The position numbers and the translations under genes are program-made. A stretch of 18,475 nucleotides of DNA from Competibacteraceae bacterium UBA6584. GTDB taxonomy: Bacteria > Pseudomonadota > Gammaproteobacteria > Competibacterales > Competibacteraceae. Under the pieces are notes generated by a model. The model worked only from the letters and a program-made list of their open reading frames with translations, made no database searches and was not told where the DNA came from. This document shows positions 5,489 to 13,620 of the stretch, piece after piece. The stretch lies in contig DJIW01000096.1 of assembly GCA_002433805.1 (NCBI GenBank), positions 1-18,475 of the forward strand. The letters are read 5' to 3'. How positions within the stretch are numbered: the stretch's first letter is position 1; each line of letters starts with the position of its first letter.

Positions 5489-7231
5489 TTAGACCTTTTG
5501 TGCTTTTCCCAAGTTCCGCACCGCTTCTCGTTCCTCAAGGCTGAGCGCGCGCGGAGAGCCGCGTTGTAACAGCATATCCGGCAGCCGTTCCCGCAAGTCG
5601 CCCCGTCGTTCCAAGGCGGCGATGATGTCGCGAAATTCCTGCTCGAACTGATACTCCTGTTCGGAAACTTCCGGTTGCCAAGCCGCCAGGCGTTCCAAGA
5701 TCGCGCCCTCGCGGGTATCTCGATAGCGTTCCAGCAACGCGGCGGTATTCAAGTTAGGATTGACCCGCAGTAAGGCGATCAATTCCGCCAGCACCTTGAC
5801 TCCCAACTCGCCATCGTCGTGGCGGATCAACTCGAACTGAGGCGGCAGTTGCGCCAATTCCGGCCGGTATAACAGCAGCGCGATGGCCTTGCGAAGCGGC
5901 GTTCGGGTCAAAGGCAGGTTGTGATCGGCCGGACTGATCGAATGCGCGGGCGGCGGGCGCAACCGGGTGTTAGTGACGTGCGCTTCCTGGCGCAAGCGCG
6001 CCTCCATCAGTTCGCGAAAATGGCCGTCAGGCAGTTTTTGCAGCAGCGGCCGCGCCAGCTCGGCTAGGCGGGCGCGGCCGGCCAGCGTGTTGGCGTCGGT
6101 CCGCGCGCCCAACTCGGAGAATAGATAATCGGCCAGGGGGGTGGCTTGCGCCAGCCGCCGTTCGAAAGCCTCCCGCCCTTCGGCGCGAATCAAGCTGTCC
6201 GGATCTTCGCCCTCGGGTAAAAACAGAAAACGAGCCTCCCGGCCGTCGCGCAGGAAGGGTAGGGTCGAGTCCAGGGCGCGCCACGCCGCCGCGCGTCCGG
6301 CGCGGTCGCCGTCGAAGCAAAACACCACGTCGCCGACGGCGCGAAACAACCGTTCGATATGCTCGGCGGTGGTCGCGGTCCCTAGAGTCGCGACGGCGTA
6401 CCAGACCTCGTGCTGGGCCAGCGCCACCACATCCATGTAGCCTTCGACCACGACCAGGCGCTGTGGCGCCGCGCCGTGGGTTCGGGCCTGGTAAAGGCCG
6501 TAGAGTTCCGAACCTTTATGAAAAACTGGCGTTTCTGGAGAATTGAGGTACTTGGGGGTGGTTTCGCCATCCAGCGCCCGTCCGCCGAAGCCGATCACCC
6601 GGCCGCGCCGGTCGCGGATCGGAAAGACGATCCGATCCCGGAAGCGATCGCGCGCGCGGCCTTGCTCGTCGCGGCTGATCAGGCCGGCGGCCAGCAGTTC
6701 CTCGGTCGGCGCGCCGGCCTCGCGCAGCGTTTGGGCCAGCGCGTCCCAACCCGGCGGCGCGTAGCCGATCCCGAAAGCTCCGGCGATCTGGCCGGTCAAA
6801 CCGCGCTGGCGCAGATACTCGACCGCCCGCTGGCGCAGGGGATGTTCGCGCAATTGCTGGCGGTAGAAGCGTTCGGCTTGGGCCAGCCAGTGCAACAGCG
6901 GCTTGATCGAAGCGCCTTGCTCGCCGGCGGCATGCTGGGGCAACTCCAACCCGAGCGGACGCGCCAGCTCCTCGACGGCATCGAGAAACTCCAGCCGCTC
7001 GTAGGCCATCAAAAAACCGATGGCGTTGCCGTGCGCACCGCAGCCGAAGCAGTGATAGAACTGTTTGCGGGGGCTGACCGAGAACGACGGCGTTTTCTCG
7101 GCGTGAAACGGACAACAGGCCATAAACTCGTGGCCCGCGCGGCGCAACGGCACGCGGGCGTTGACGATCTCGACGAGATCGGCCCGGGCAAGCAATTGAT
7201 CGAGAAACTCCTGGGGTATGCGACCGGCCAT
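5489..7231 (-). CDS. dnaG: DNA primase
   Basis: 580 residues, the usual length. The N-terminal CHC2 zinc finger has ligands C40, H43, C61 and C64 (CCPFH ... HCFGCG). The catalytic core follows, with the RNA-polymerase-like basic segment around 195-225 (RDRIVFPIRDRRGRVIGFGGR). Its Toprim subdomain has E263 (VVEGYMD), FDGDRAG (306-312) and EGEDPDSLI (340-348), which bind the catalytic metals. The last 150 or so residues form the DnaB-binding domain. It makes RNA primers for Okazaki fragments at the fork. It lies between yqeY and rpoD in the macromolecular synthesis block. The ATG at 7231 has no clear Shine-Dalgarno, so initiation may be weak, as is known for E. coli dnaG, a low-abundance protein. 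Confidence 0.99.
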   Translation of the reverse strand: MAGRIPQEFLDQLLARADLVEIVNARVPLRRAGHEFMACCPFHAEKTPSFSVSPRKQFYHCFGCGAHGNAIGFLMAYERLEFLDAVEELARPLGLELPQHAAGEQGASIKPLLHWLAQAERFYRQQLREHPLRQRAVEYLRQRGLTGQIAGAFGIGYAPPGWDALAQTLREAGAPTEELLAAGLISRDEQGRARDRFRDRIVFPIRDRRGRVIGFGGRALDGETTPKYLNSPETPVFHKGSELYGLYQARTHGAAPQRLVVVEGYMDVVALAQHEVWYAVATLGTATTAEHIERLFRAVGDVVFCFDGDRAGRAAAWRALDSTLPFLRDGREARFLFLPEGEDPDSLIRAEGREAFERRLAQATPLADYLFSELGARTDANTLAGRARLAELARPLLQKLPDGHFRELMEARLRQEAHVTNTRLRPPPAHSISPADHNLPLTRTPLRKAIALLLYRPELAQLPPQFELIRHDDGELGVKVLAELIALLRVNPNLNTAALLERYRDTREGAILERLAAWQPEVSEQEYQFEQEFRDIIAALERRGDLRERLPDMLLQRGSPRALSLEEREAVRNLGKAQKV

Positions 7232-7239
7232 AGCCCAAA

Positions 7240-7268
7240 AGCCTAGTGGATAAACGACCGGCCGTCAG
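7240..7268 (-). promoter_or_regulatory. Weak candidate promoter just upstream of dnaG
   Basis: On the minus strand CTGACG (7268-7263), 17 bp, TAGGCT (7245-7240), four of six matches each. The predicted start lies at or next to the dnaG ATG. Read-through from yqeY is an equally good explanation of dnaG expression. Confidence 0.25.
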
Positions 7269-7340
7269 CGGGCTGGGGAGATGAAAGATAAAACGGCGGA
7301 TCGAGCGCGCGGGATGGGGCCGTCGGGCGGGCGCGGACGG

Positions 7341-7787
7341 TCAGCCGCCAAAATGCGCCTTTACCCGCGCGCTGACGGCCGCCATGTCGGCCCGGCCTTG
7401 CGCCTGATCCTTGATCAGCGCCATCACCTTGCCCATGTCGCGCACGGATTGCGCGCCGGTCGCGGCGATGGCGTCGCCGATCAGCGCGTCGATTTCGGCG
7501 GCGTCGAGCGGGGCTGGAAGATAGGATTGAATCAACTCGATTTCAAAGCTCTCCCGAGCCGCGAGGTCGTCCCGACCGGCGCTTTGGTATTGCGCGAGCG
7601 ATTCGCGGCGCTGCTTGATCATTTTTTCCAACACGGCGAGCGTCTGCTGGTCGTTGAGTTCGATCCGCTCGTCCACCTCGCGCTGCTTGACGGCGGCCAG
7701 AATCAGGCGGATCGCTCCGAGGCGTTCCTTATCCTTGGCGCGCATGGCGGTTTTCATATCGTCCTGAATACGGTCTTTGAGGGACAT
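7341..7787 (-). CDS. yqeY: GatB/YqeY domain protein
   Basis: 148 residues from the ATG at 7787 (MSLKDRIQDDMKTAMRAKDKERLGAIRLIL), the typical family start; an in-frame TTG at 7817 would add ten residues that look like linker. The YqeY family shares its fold with the tail domain of the GatB subunit of tRNA amidotransferases. It has conserved FEIELIQSYLP in the middle and the small C-terminal helical domain (VRDMGKVMALIKDQAQGRADMAAVSARVK). A tRNA-related role is presumed, but the biochemical function is not established. It stands between rpsU and dnaG, an arrangement also seen in Pseudomonas, with 40 bp to rpsU and 109 bp to dnaG. No clear Shine-Dalgarno precedes the chosen ATG. Confidence 0.93.
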   Translation of the reverse strand: MSLKDRIQDDMKTAMRAKDKERLGAIRLILAAVKQREVDERIELNDQQTLAVLEKMIKQRRESLAQYQSAGRDDLAARESFEIELIQSYLPAPLDAAEIDALIGDAIAATGAQSVRDMGKVMALIKDQAQGRADMAAVSARVKAHFGG

Positions 7788-7827
7788 GGCGCTAGGCTCG
7801 CGGGAAGGAAAGGGCAAACTGCGGCGT

Positions 7828-8043
7828 TCAATACATGCGGGTGCGGCGGGCGACTTCGCGGGAAAGCTTTTTCAGATGGCGCTTGACGGCGGCGGCGCGC
7901 TTGCGCTTGCGTTCTTGGGTCGGTTTCTCGTAAAACTCGCGGCGGCGGACTTCGGACAGCACGCCGGCTTTCTCACAAGAACGCTTGAAACGGCGCAGAG
8001 CCACATCAAACGGCTCATTCTCTTTGACTTTCACGGAAGGCAT
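7828..8043 (-). CDS. rpsU: 30S ribosomal protein S21
   Basis: 71 residues, very basic, matching S21 throughout: MPSVKVKENEPFDVALRRFKRSCEKAG, FYEKPTQERKRKRAAAVKRHLKK, ending RRTRMY. S21 binds the 30S platform next to the 16S rRNA 3' end and is needed for initiation on most mRNAs. It is the first gene of the rpsU-yqeY-dnaG-rpoD block. The start at 8043 has a strong GAGGTGA Shine-Dalgarno about eight bases upstream, unlike the weak sites before yqeY and dnaG, which fits the high demand for a ribosomal protein. I see no terminator hairpin between rpsU and yqeY. Confidence 0.98.
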   Translation of the reverse strand: MPSVKVKENEPFDVALRRFKRSCEKAGVLSEVRRREFYEKPTQERKRKRAAAVKRHLKKLSREVARRTRMY

Positions 8044-8086
8044 TAAACCGTCACCTCATTCATATCGAGTCGTTAATCGGTTGGAG

Positions 8087-8116
8087 TTGGACAATTGGAA
8101 AATGAATAAGTGTAAT
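8087..8116 (+). promoter_or_regulatory. Candidate promoter of tsaD
   Basis: TTGGAC at 8087-8092, an 18-bp spacer and TGTAAT at 8111-8116. The predicted start near 8123 gives a leader of about 27 bases to the ATG at 8150. Confidence 0.4.
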
Positions 8117-8137
8117 CAAGCGCGTTGTTAAATGCAA
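8109..8137 (-). promoter_or_regulatory. Candidate promoter of the rpsU operon
   Basis: On the minus strand TTGCAT (8137-8132), 17-bp spacer, TACACT (8114-8109). The predicted start is about 60 bases before the rpsU ATG. It overlaps the opposing tsaD promoter candidate. Confidence 0.4.
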
Positions 8138-8149
8138 AAGGGAACCGAC

Positions 8150-9166
8150 ATGTTGATTTTGGGCATCGAAACCTCCTGCGATGAGACCGGTCTGGCGCTT
8201 TACTGCGGCGAGCGCGGCTTGCTGGCGCACGCCCTGCACAGTCAGGTGGATTTGCACGCCGAGTACGGCGGAGTGGTCCCGGAGCTGGCCTCGCGCGATC
8301 ACGTCCGCAAAACGCTGCCGCTGCTGCGCGAGATTTGCCGGCGCGCGGGAGTGGAGTCAACCGAAATCGAGGGCGTGGCTTACACCCGAGGGCCGGGCTT
8401 GATCGGCGCGTTGCTGGTGGGCGCGGCCCTCGGCCGTAGCCTGGCTTGGGCGTGGCGAGTGCCGGCCGTCGGCGTGCATCATATGGAAGGCCATTTGCTC
8501 GCGCCGATGCTGGAACCGGAGCCGCCGGCTTTCCCGTTCGTGGCTCTGCTGGTGTCCGGCGGTCACAGCCTGTTGGTCGAGGTGCAAGGCGTCGGACAAT
8601 ATCGAATTTTGGGCGAATCGGTGGACGACGCCGCCGGCGAGGCGTTTGATAAAACCGCCAAACTGTTGGGCCTACCTTATCCCGGCGGACCGGCGCTGGC
8701 GAAATTGGCCGAGCGGGGAAATCCCGGCCGCTTCCAGTTTCCACGGCCGATGACGGATCGCCCCGGCTGTGATTTCAGTTTCAGCGGCTTGAAAACCGCC
8801 GCGATCACGATGTGGCGGAGCTTGGAGCCGACCTCGGAAAACCGGGCCGACGTGGCGCGGGCCTTCGAGGAAGCCGTGGTGGACACGCTGGCGATCAAAT
8901 GCCGGCGAGCCTTGGAGGCGACGGGCTTGAAGCGCTTGGTGGTGGCGGGCGGCGTGGGAGCCAACCAGCGCTTGCGCGCGCGCTTGCGCGACTTGGCCGC
9001 CGAGCGGGGGGGGGAAGTCCACTATCCCCGGCTGGAGTTTTGCACCGATAACGGGGCGATGATCGCCTATGCGGGCTGGCGGCGGCTGGCTTCCGGGCAG
9101 CGCGAGGATTTGGGGATCGAGGTCTTGCCGCGCTGGCCGCTGGATCAACTGACGGCGGCCAACTGA
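8150..9166 (+). CDS. tsaD: tRNA N6-adenosine threonylcarbamoyltransferase
   Basis: 338 residues from the ATG at 8150 (MLILGIETSCDETG), the usual family start, with AAAGGGA six or so bases upstream; an ATG at 8132 would add six residues and is less likely. TsaD (formerly Gcp, YgjD) is an ASKHA-fold metalloenzyme. Working with TsaB and TsaE, it transfers threonylcarbamoyl from TC-AMP to A37 of tRNAs that read ANN codons. Visible motifs are the metal-site HMEGH (111-115), the nucleotide loops LLVSGGHS and VAGGVGANQRL, PRPMTDRPGCDFSFSGLKTA, and the C-terminal FCTDNGAMIAYAG with its metal-binding Asp. It is divergent from rpsU, the classic arrangement in gammaproteobacteria. It converges on manB 52 bp downstream. 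Confidence 0.98.
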   Translation: MLILGIETSCDETGLALYCGERGLLAHALHSQVDLHAEYGGVVPELASRDHVRKTLPLLREICRRAGVESTEIEGVAYTRGPGLIGALLVGAALGRSLAWAWRVPAVGVHHMEGHLLAPMLEPEPPAFPFVALLVSGGHSLLVEVQGVGQYRILGESVDDAAGEAFDKTAKLLGLPYPGGPALAKLAERGNPGRFQFPRPMTDRPGCDFSFSGLKTAAITMWRSLEPTSENRADVARAFEEAVVDTLAIKCRRALEATGLKRLVVAGGVGANQRLRARLRDLAAERGGEVHYPRLEFCTDNGAMIAYAGWRRLASGQREDLGIEVLPRWPLDQLTAAN

Positions 9167-9218
9167 ACGCACAGCCGCGCTAGAGAGGGCATTGAACGCC
9201 CGATGCCTCCGTCCCGGC

Positions 9219-10571
9219 TCAACTTTCGATCAAGGCGAGCACTTCATCGGTCCGACGTTCCAGCAAGGCTGGATCGCCGCGCGTTTCGACGTTAAGCCGC
9301 AGCAGCGGCTCGGTGTTGGAACAACGCAAGTTGAAGCGCCAGTCGGCGAATTCCAGGCTAAGGCCGTCGGTTTCATCGAGGGCCGGCGCCTGATCGGCGT
9401 AGGCCGCCAAAATTTGCCGGATTTTGGCCGGCGCGTCAGCGACCCGAAAATTGATTTCACCGCTGCACGGGAACGTCCGCATCCGCGCGTCCACCAGCGC
9501 CGCCAGCGGCTGGCCGACGCGGCAGAGGTGTTCGGTCACCAACAGCCACGGGATCATGCCGCTGTCGCAGTAAGAAAAATCGCGGAAATAATGATGGGCG
9601 CTCATCTCGCCGCCGTACAGCGCGTCCTCGTGGCGCATCCGCTCCTTGATAAAGGCGTGGCCGGTTTTGCTCAACACCGGCACGCCGCCCGCCGCTGTGA
9701 CCTGCTCGACGGTGTTCCAGGTCAGGCGCGGGTCGTGGATGATTTTCGAGCCCGGCCGCCGCGCCAGCAAAGTTTCCGCCAACAAGCCGACCAAGTAATA
9801 GCCTTCGATAAAGCGGCCGCTGGCGTCGAAGAAGAAACAGCGGTCGAAATCGCCGTCCCAGGCCAGTCCCAGATCCGCGCCGTGCTCGCGGACCGCGCGC
9901 GCCGTGGCGTCGCGGCATTCCGGCAGCAAGGGGTTGGGAATGCCGTGCGGAAAAGTCCCGTCGGGTTGATGGTGGATCTTGATGAAGCGGAACGGCAGGC
10001 GCGGTTCCAGCGCATCGATAACGGGGCCGGCCCCGCCGTTGCCGGCGTTGACCACGATGGTCAAGGGCTTGAGGATGGCCGGATCGATATACGTCAACAA
10101 GTGCGCGATATAGTCGGTGTTATCCGGCCGGCTGACCAAAGCGCCGCGCCGTTTCGAGGCCGGAAACTCCTTGCGCGCCGCCAGATCGCGAATGGCGAAC
10201 AGGCCGCTGTCGCCGCTGACCGGCTTGGCCTGTTCGCGCACCAGCTTCATGCCGTTGTAATCCATCGGGTTGTGGCTGGCGGTCACCATGATTCCGCCGT
10301 CGAGTTGGTGATAGAACGCGGCGAAGTAAATCTCCTCGGTGCCGCACAAGCCGATATCCACCACGCCCGCGCCGCCGTCCATCAACCCCTCGGACAGCGC
10401 CATGCTCAACGCCGGACTGCTCGAACGCACATCGTGCCCGACCGCCACCCGGCGCGGGTGCAGCAGCGCGGCGTAAGCCCGGCCGATGCGGTAGGCTAAA
10501 TCCTCGTTCAATTCATCGGGAATCCGTCCGCGAATATCGTAAGCCTTGAAACAGCTCAGTTCGGAACTCAT
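9219..10571 (-). CDS. manB: Phosphomannomutase (ManB/CpsG type)
   Basis: 450 residues, close to E. coli CpsG. It belongs to the alpha-D-phosphohexomutase family and converts mannose 6-phosphate to mannose 1-phosphate. Motifs: the N-terminal FKAYDIRGRIPDELN; the phosphoserine loop VTASHNPMDYNGMK with S99; the metal loop DGDFDR (D239, D241, D243); the sugar-binding GEMSAHHY (321-328); and the C-terminal phosphate-binding RCSNTEPLLRLNVE. GEMSAHH is typical of enzymes handling mannose or both mannose and glucose phosphates, so activity on glucose phosphates cannot be excluded. It is the last gene of ugd-manC-manB, 33 bp after manC, with GAGGCGAGG about 11 bases before the ATG. It feeds ManC with mannose 1-phosphate. 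Confidence 0.94.
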   Translation of the reverse strand: MSSELSCFKAYDIRGRIPDELNEDLAYRIGRAYAALLHPRRVAVGHDVRSSSPALSMALSEGLMDGGAGVVDIGLCGTEEIYFAAFYHQLDGGIMVTASHNPMDYNGMKLVREQAKPVSGDSGLFAIRDLAARKEFPASKRRGALVSRPDNTDYIAHLLTYIDPAILKPLTIVVNAGNGGAGPVIDALEPRLPFRFIKIHHQPDGTFPHGIPNPLLPECRDATARAVREHGADLGLAWDGDFDRCFFFDASGRFIEGYYLVGLLAETLLARRPGSKIIHDPRLTWNTVEQVTAAGGVPVLSKTGHAFIKERMRHEDALYGGEMSAHHYFRDFSYCDSGMIPWLLVTEHLCRVGQPLAALVDARMRTFPCSGEINFRVADAPAKIRQILAAYADQAPALDETDGLSLEFADWRFNLRCSNTEPLLRLNVETRGDPALLERRTDEVLALIES

Positions 10572-10604
10572 CGCGCTTGATGCCTCGCCTCGCGCCGCCC
10601 GCGC

Positions 10605-12029
10605 TCAGGTTTCACCGTTGCCGCGCCCGTAGATGTCCTCGAAGCGGACAATATCATCCTCACCCAGATAGCTTCCCGATTGTACTTCAATAATTTCTAA
10701 AGGAATTTTACCTGGGTTGGTCAGGCGGTGCGGCACGCCGACCGGGATGTAGGTCGATTGATTTTCGGTCAGTAGGAACGACTCCTCATCCCGGCTGACC
10801 CGGGCGGTGCCGCTGACCACCACCCAATGCTCGGCGCGGTGGTGGTGCATTTGCGAGGAGATGCATGCGCCCGGCTTGATCAAGATCCGCTTGACTTGAA
10901 AGCGGCGGTCCAGATCGATGGAATCGTAGAAACCCCACGGGCGGTAGACCTTGCGGTGGCTGCGGCCTTCCGGACGCTGGCTCGCCTTGAGCCGGTCGAC
11001 CACCTCCTTAACCTCTTGCACCCGATCCTTGCTGGCGACCAGGATGGCGTCGGCGGTTTCGACCACCACCAGATTCTCCACGCCGACCGTGGCGACCAGC
11101 CGGGTCGCGGCGTCGACATAGGTGTCGCGGCTATCGACCGAAATGACGTCGCCGCGAGTGATGTTGCCCTCGCCGTCCCGCTCGCCGACTTCCCACAGCG
11201 CCGACCACGAGCCGACGTCGTTCCAGCCGACGGTCAGCGGCATGACCACCGCTTGATCGGTTTTTTCCATCACCGCATAGTCGATGGAATCCTTGGGACA
11301 GGCGGCGAACCCCTCGCCGTCCAGCCACAGGAAATCCCGTTCGTTCCGACCGGAGGCCAACGCCTGCCGGCTAGCGGCCAGAATCGCCGGCGCGAAGCGT
11401 TCCAACTCCGCCAGAAAAGCGGAGGCGCGGAACAGAAACATGCCGCTGTTCCAGGAATAAGCGCCTGATCGCAAGTACTCTTGCGCGGTGGCGGCGTCGG
11501 GTTTCTCGACGAAGCGCTCCACCGCGCACACCCCGGATTCATCCAGCGGCGCGCCGGCTTTAATGTAGCCGTAACCGGTTTCCGGCGCGGTCGGCACGAT
11601 GCCGAAGGTGATCAACCAACCCGCTTCGGCGTGAAGCGCGGCTTGCGCCACGGCGGCGCGAAAGCCTTCGCCATCGGCGATGACGTGATCGGCCGGCAGG
11701 ATCAGCAGCAGCGGATCGACGCCTTGGTGCCGGGCGTGCAACGCCGCCACCGCCACCGCCGGCGCGGTATTGCGGCCCATCGGCTCCAGAATCACCATCG
11801 CCGGTTGGACGCCGACCGCGCGCAGCTGCTCGGCCACCATGAAGCGGTGTTCCTGATTGCACACCACCAACGGCGCGGCGATGTTTTTGGCGGCGCCGAC
11901 CCGCAGCGCGGTGTTTTGCAGCATGGTGTACTGGTCGACCAACGGGAGAAACTGTTTGGGATAGGCCTCGCGCGAGAGCGGCCACAACCGCGTGCCGCTA
12001 CCCCCGGAGAGGATGACGGGAACGATCAT
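10605..12029 (-). CDS. manC: Mannose-1-phosphate guanylyltransferase / mannose-6-phosphate isomerase
   Basis: 474 residues, the length of the bifunctional AlgA/ManC/XanB type. Residues 1 to about 290 are the nucleotidyltransferase: pyrophosphorylase signature LSGGSGTRLWPLSREAYPKQF (8-27), ETGYGYI (150-156) and FVEKP (173-177). Residues about 355-474 are the cupin-fold type II phosphomannose isomerase, with QMHHHRAEHW (393-402) and a GVPHRL metal-ligand segment. The isomerase supplies mannose 6-phosphate from fructose 6-phosphate, and the transferase makes GDP-mannose from mannose 1-phosphate and GTP. Its ATG overlaps the ugd stop (ATGA), which implies translational coupling. manB, 33 bp downstream, supplies the intermediate step, so the pair completes the route from fructose 6-phosphate to GDP-mannose. 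Confidence 0.96.
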   Translation of the reverse strand: MIVPVILSGGSGTRLWPLSREAYPKQFLPLVDQYTMLQNTALRVGAAKNIAAPLVVCNQEHRFMVAEQLRAVGVQPAMVILEPMGRNTAPAVAVAALHARHQGVDPLLLILPADHVIADGEGFRAAVAQAALHAEAGWLITFGIVPTAPETGYGYIKAGAPLDESGVCAVERFVEKPDAATAQEYLRSGAYSWNSGMFLFRASAFLAELERFAPAILAASRQALASGRNERDFLWLDGEGFAACPKDSIDYAVMEKTDQAVVMPLTVGWNDVGSWSALWEVGERDGEGNITRGDVISVDSRDTYVDAATRLVATVGVENLVVVETADAILVASKDRVQEVKEVVDRLKASQRPEGRSHRKVYRPWGFYDSIDLDRRFQVKRILIKPGACISSQMHHHRAEHWVVVSGTARVSRDEESFLLTENQSTYIPVGVPHRLTNPGKIPLEIIEVQSGSYLGEDDIVRFEDIYGRGNGET

Positions 12030-13357
12030 GCCCGTTCTCCCCGGCCGATGGCGTAATAGCTAAAGCCCGCCTCGCGCAGATAATCCGGTTCGTAGAGATT
12101 GCGGCCATCGAAAATGACCGGCTGCTTGAGCTGGCGGCGGATGGCGTCGAAATCGGGGCTGCGGAACAGGCTCCATTCGGTGACGATGATCAGGGCATCG
12201 GCTCCGATCAGCGTCTCCATCGGTTGGGCGCACAAATGAAAATCGGGCCGTTCGCCGTAGAGGCGGCGGGCCTCGTCCATGGCGGCCGGATCGTACGCCC
12301 GCACCGCGCAGCCTGCCCGCCACAAGGCTTCCATCAAGTTGCGGCTGGGCGCCTCGCGCATGTCGTCGGTGCCGGGTTTGAAGGCCAAGCCCCACAGCGC
12401 GAAGGTGCGCCCGCGCAGCCCGTTTTTGAAATGGCGCTGGATTTTCTCGAACAAAACGTTCTTTTGACGCTCGTTGACCGTCTCGACCGCCTGGAGCAGG
12501 GCGGCTTCGTAGTCGATCGAGCGGGCGGTGTATTCCAGCGCCTTGACGTCCTTGGGAAAACAGCTTCCTCCGTAGCCCGCGCCCGGATAGATGAAGTGAT
12601 AGCCGATGCGCGGGTCGGCCCCGATGCCGATCCGGACTTTTTCAACGTCGGCTCCCAGCCGTTCGGCCAGATTGGCGATCTCGTTCATGAAGCTGATTTT
12701 GGTGGCCAGCATGGCGTTGGCGGCGTACTTGGTCAGCTCCGCCGAACGCACGTCCATTTCGATCAGGCGGTCGCGGTTGCGGTTGAACGGGGCGTAGAGC
12801 GCGCGCAGTTGCAAGGTGGCTCGATGGTCGTCGCAGCCGACGATGATCCGATCGGGCCGCATGAAATCCTGAATCGCCGCGCCTTCCTTGAGAAATTCCG
12901 GATTGGAAACCACCGAGAACGGAATTTCCTGGCCGCGTTCGGCCAGCGCGGCGGCGATGGTGTCGCGCACTACGTCGGCGGTGCCCACCGGCACGGTGGA
13001 TTTGTTGACCACCACCCGATAGCTTTCCAAATGTTGGCCGATGGAGCGGGCGACGGCGCGGACGTGTTGCAGATCGGCGGAACCGTCCTCGTCGGGCGGG
13101 GTGCCGACCGCGATGAACTGGAACAGGCCGTGGGCGACGCCCTCGGCCACCTCGGTAGTGAAGCGCAAACGGCCGCTGTCGCTGTTGCGCTGAACGACAT
13201 CGTCCAAGCCGGGTTCGTGAATCGGAATTTGGCCGCGTTGCAGCATTTCGACCTTGCGCGGGTCCACATCCACGCACAATACATCGTTGCCTACGTCGGC
13301 AAAGCAGGCGCCGGTCACCAAGCCGACATAGCCAGAACCAAAAATCGTAATTTTCAT
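12026..13357 (-). CDS. ugd: UDP-glucose 6-dehydrogenase
   Basis: 443 residues. The NAD-binding Rossmann start is MKITIFGSGYVGLVTGACFA; then KSTVPVGTAD (119-128), SNPEFLKEGAA (151-161), and the catalytic GYGGSCFPKD with the nucleophile C266; LAFKPGTDDMREAPS and FDGRNLYEP mark the C-terminal UDP-binding domain. It oxidises UDP-glucose to UDP-glucuronate with two NAD+. GDP-mannose dehydrogenase (AlgD) is the main alternative, since manC and manB follow, but SCFPKD and EFLKEGAA read as the UDP-glucose type. It is the first gene of the operon, with a near-consensus promoter about 30 bases upstream of the ATG. The Shine-Dalgarno is weak (GTGAG close to the ATG). Its stop overlaps the manC start. 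Confidence 0.95.
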   Translation of the reverse strand: MKITIFGSGYVGLVTGACFADVGNDVLCVDVDPRKVEMLQRGQIPIHEPGLDDVVQRNSDSGRLRFTTEVAEGVAHGLFQFIAVGTPPDEDGSADLQHVRAVARSIGQHLESYRVVVNKSTVPVGTADVVRDTIAAALAERGQEIPFSVVSNPEFLKEGAAIQDFMRPDRIIVGCDDHRATLQLRALYAPFNRNRDRLIEMDVRSAELTKYAANAMLATKISFMNEIANLAERLGADVEKVRIGIGADPRIGYHFIYPGAGYGGSCFPKDVKALEYTARSIDYEAALLQAVETVNERQKNVLFEKIQRHFKNGLRGRTFALWGLAFKPGTDDMREAPSRNLMEALWRAGCAVRAYDPAAMDEARRLYGERPDFHLCAQPMETLIGADALIIVTEWSLFRSPDFDAIRRQLKQPVIFDGRNLYEPDYLREAGFSYYAIGRGERA

Positions 13358-13392
13358 AGTCTCACTATACTGAAATGGGGCATTGCCAAAAT

Positions 13393-13421
13393 TTTATAAA
13401 AGGATGATGACGCGATGTCAG
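13393..13421 (-). promoter_or_regulatory. Sigma-70 promoter of the ugd-manC-manB operon
   Basis: On the minus strand CTGACA (13421-13416), 17-bp spacer, TATAAA (13398-13393): five of six matches in both boxes at optimal spacing. The predicted start near 13386 leaves a leader of about 29 bases. This is the strongest promoter I can see in the window. Confidence 0.65.
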
Positions 13422-13620
13422 TCTGGATTAGCGTCGAGAGATTCCCGCTATTTGGCGCATAATTTATCACATTGATGGCCGTGGGGGCGTTCGTTCCGGC
13501 TGTGTGCGACACTGGCGACGCTGAAAATTCAGAACTAAGACGTCCTCCTCGGCATCGGACTGGCGATACTGATCGGGTCCGCGCGAGAGGGCTGCCTTTC
13601 ATGGAGAACGGTTAACCATC

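Noticed and set aside
9185..9209. Stem GAG-GCAT with ATGC-CTC between the convergent tsaD and manB as a shared terminator
   Set aside because: Seven pairs with a bulge and a ten-base loop, and no U-tract on either strand.
9192..10499. A 435-codon plus-strand open frame over manB
   Set aside because: Antisense to a gene with every phosphohexomutase motif; no domain of its own.
13354..13602. An 82-codon minus-strand open frame upstream of ugd, and a short plus-strand hydrophobic stretch (LLGIGLAILIGS) near 13535
   Set aside because: Neither resembles a known family. The first covers the ugd promoter and overlaps the ugd start; the second has a stop directly before it and is too short to call a gene remnant.
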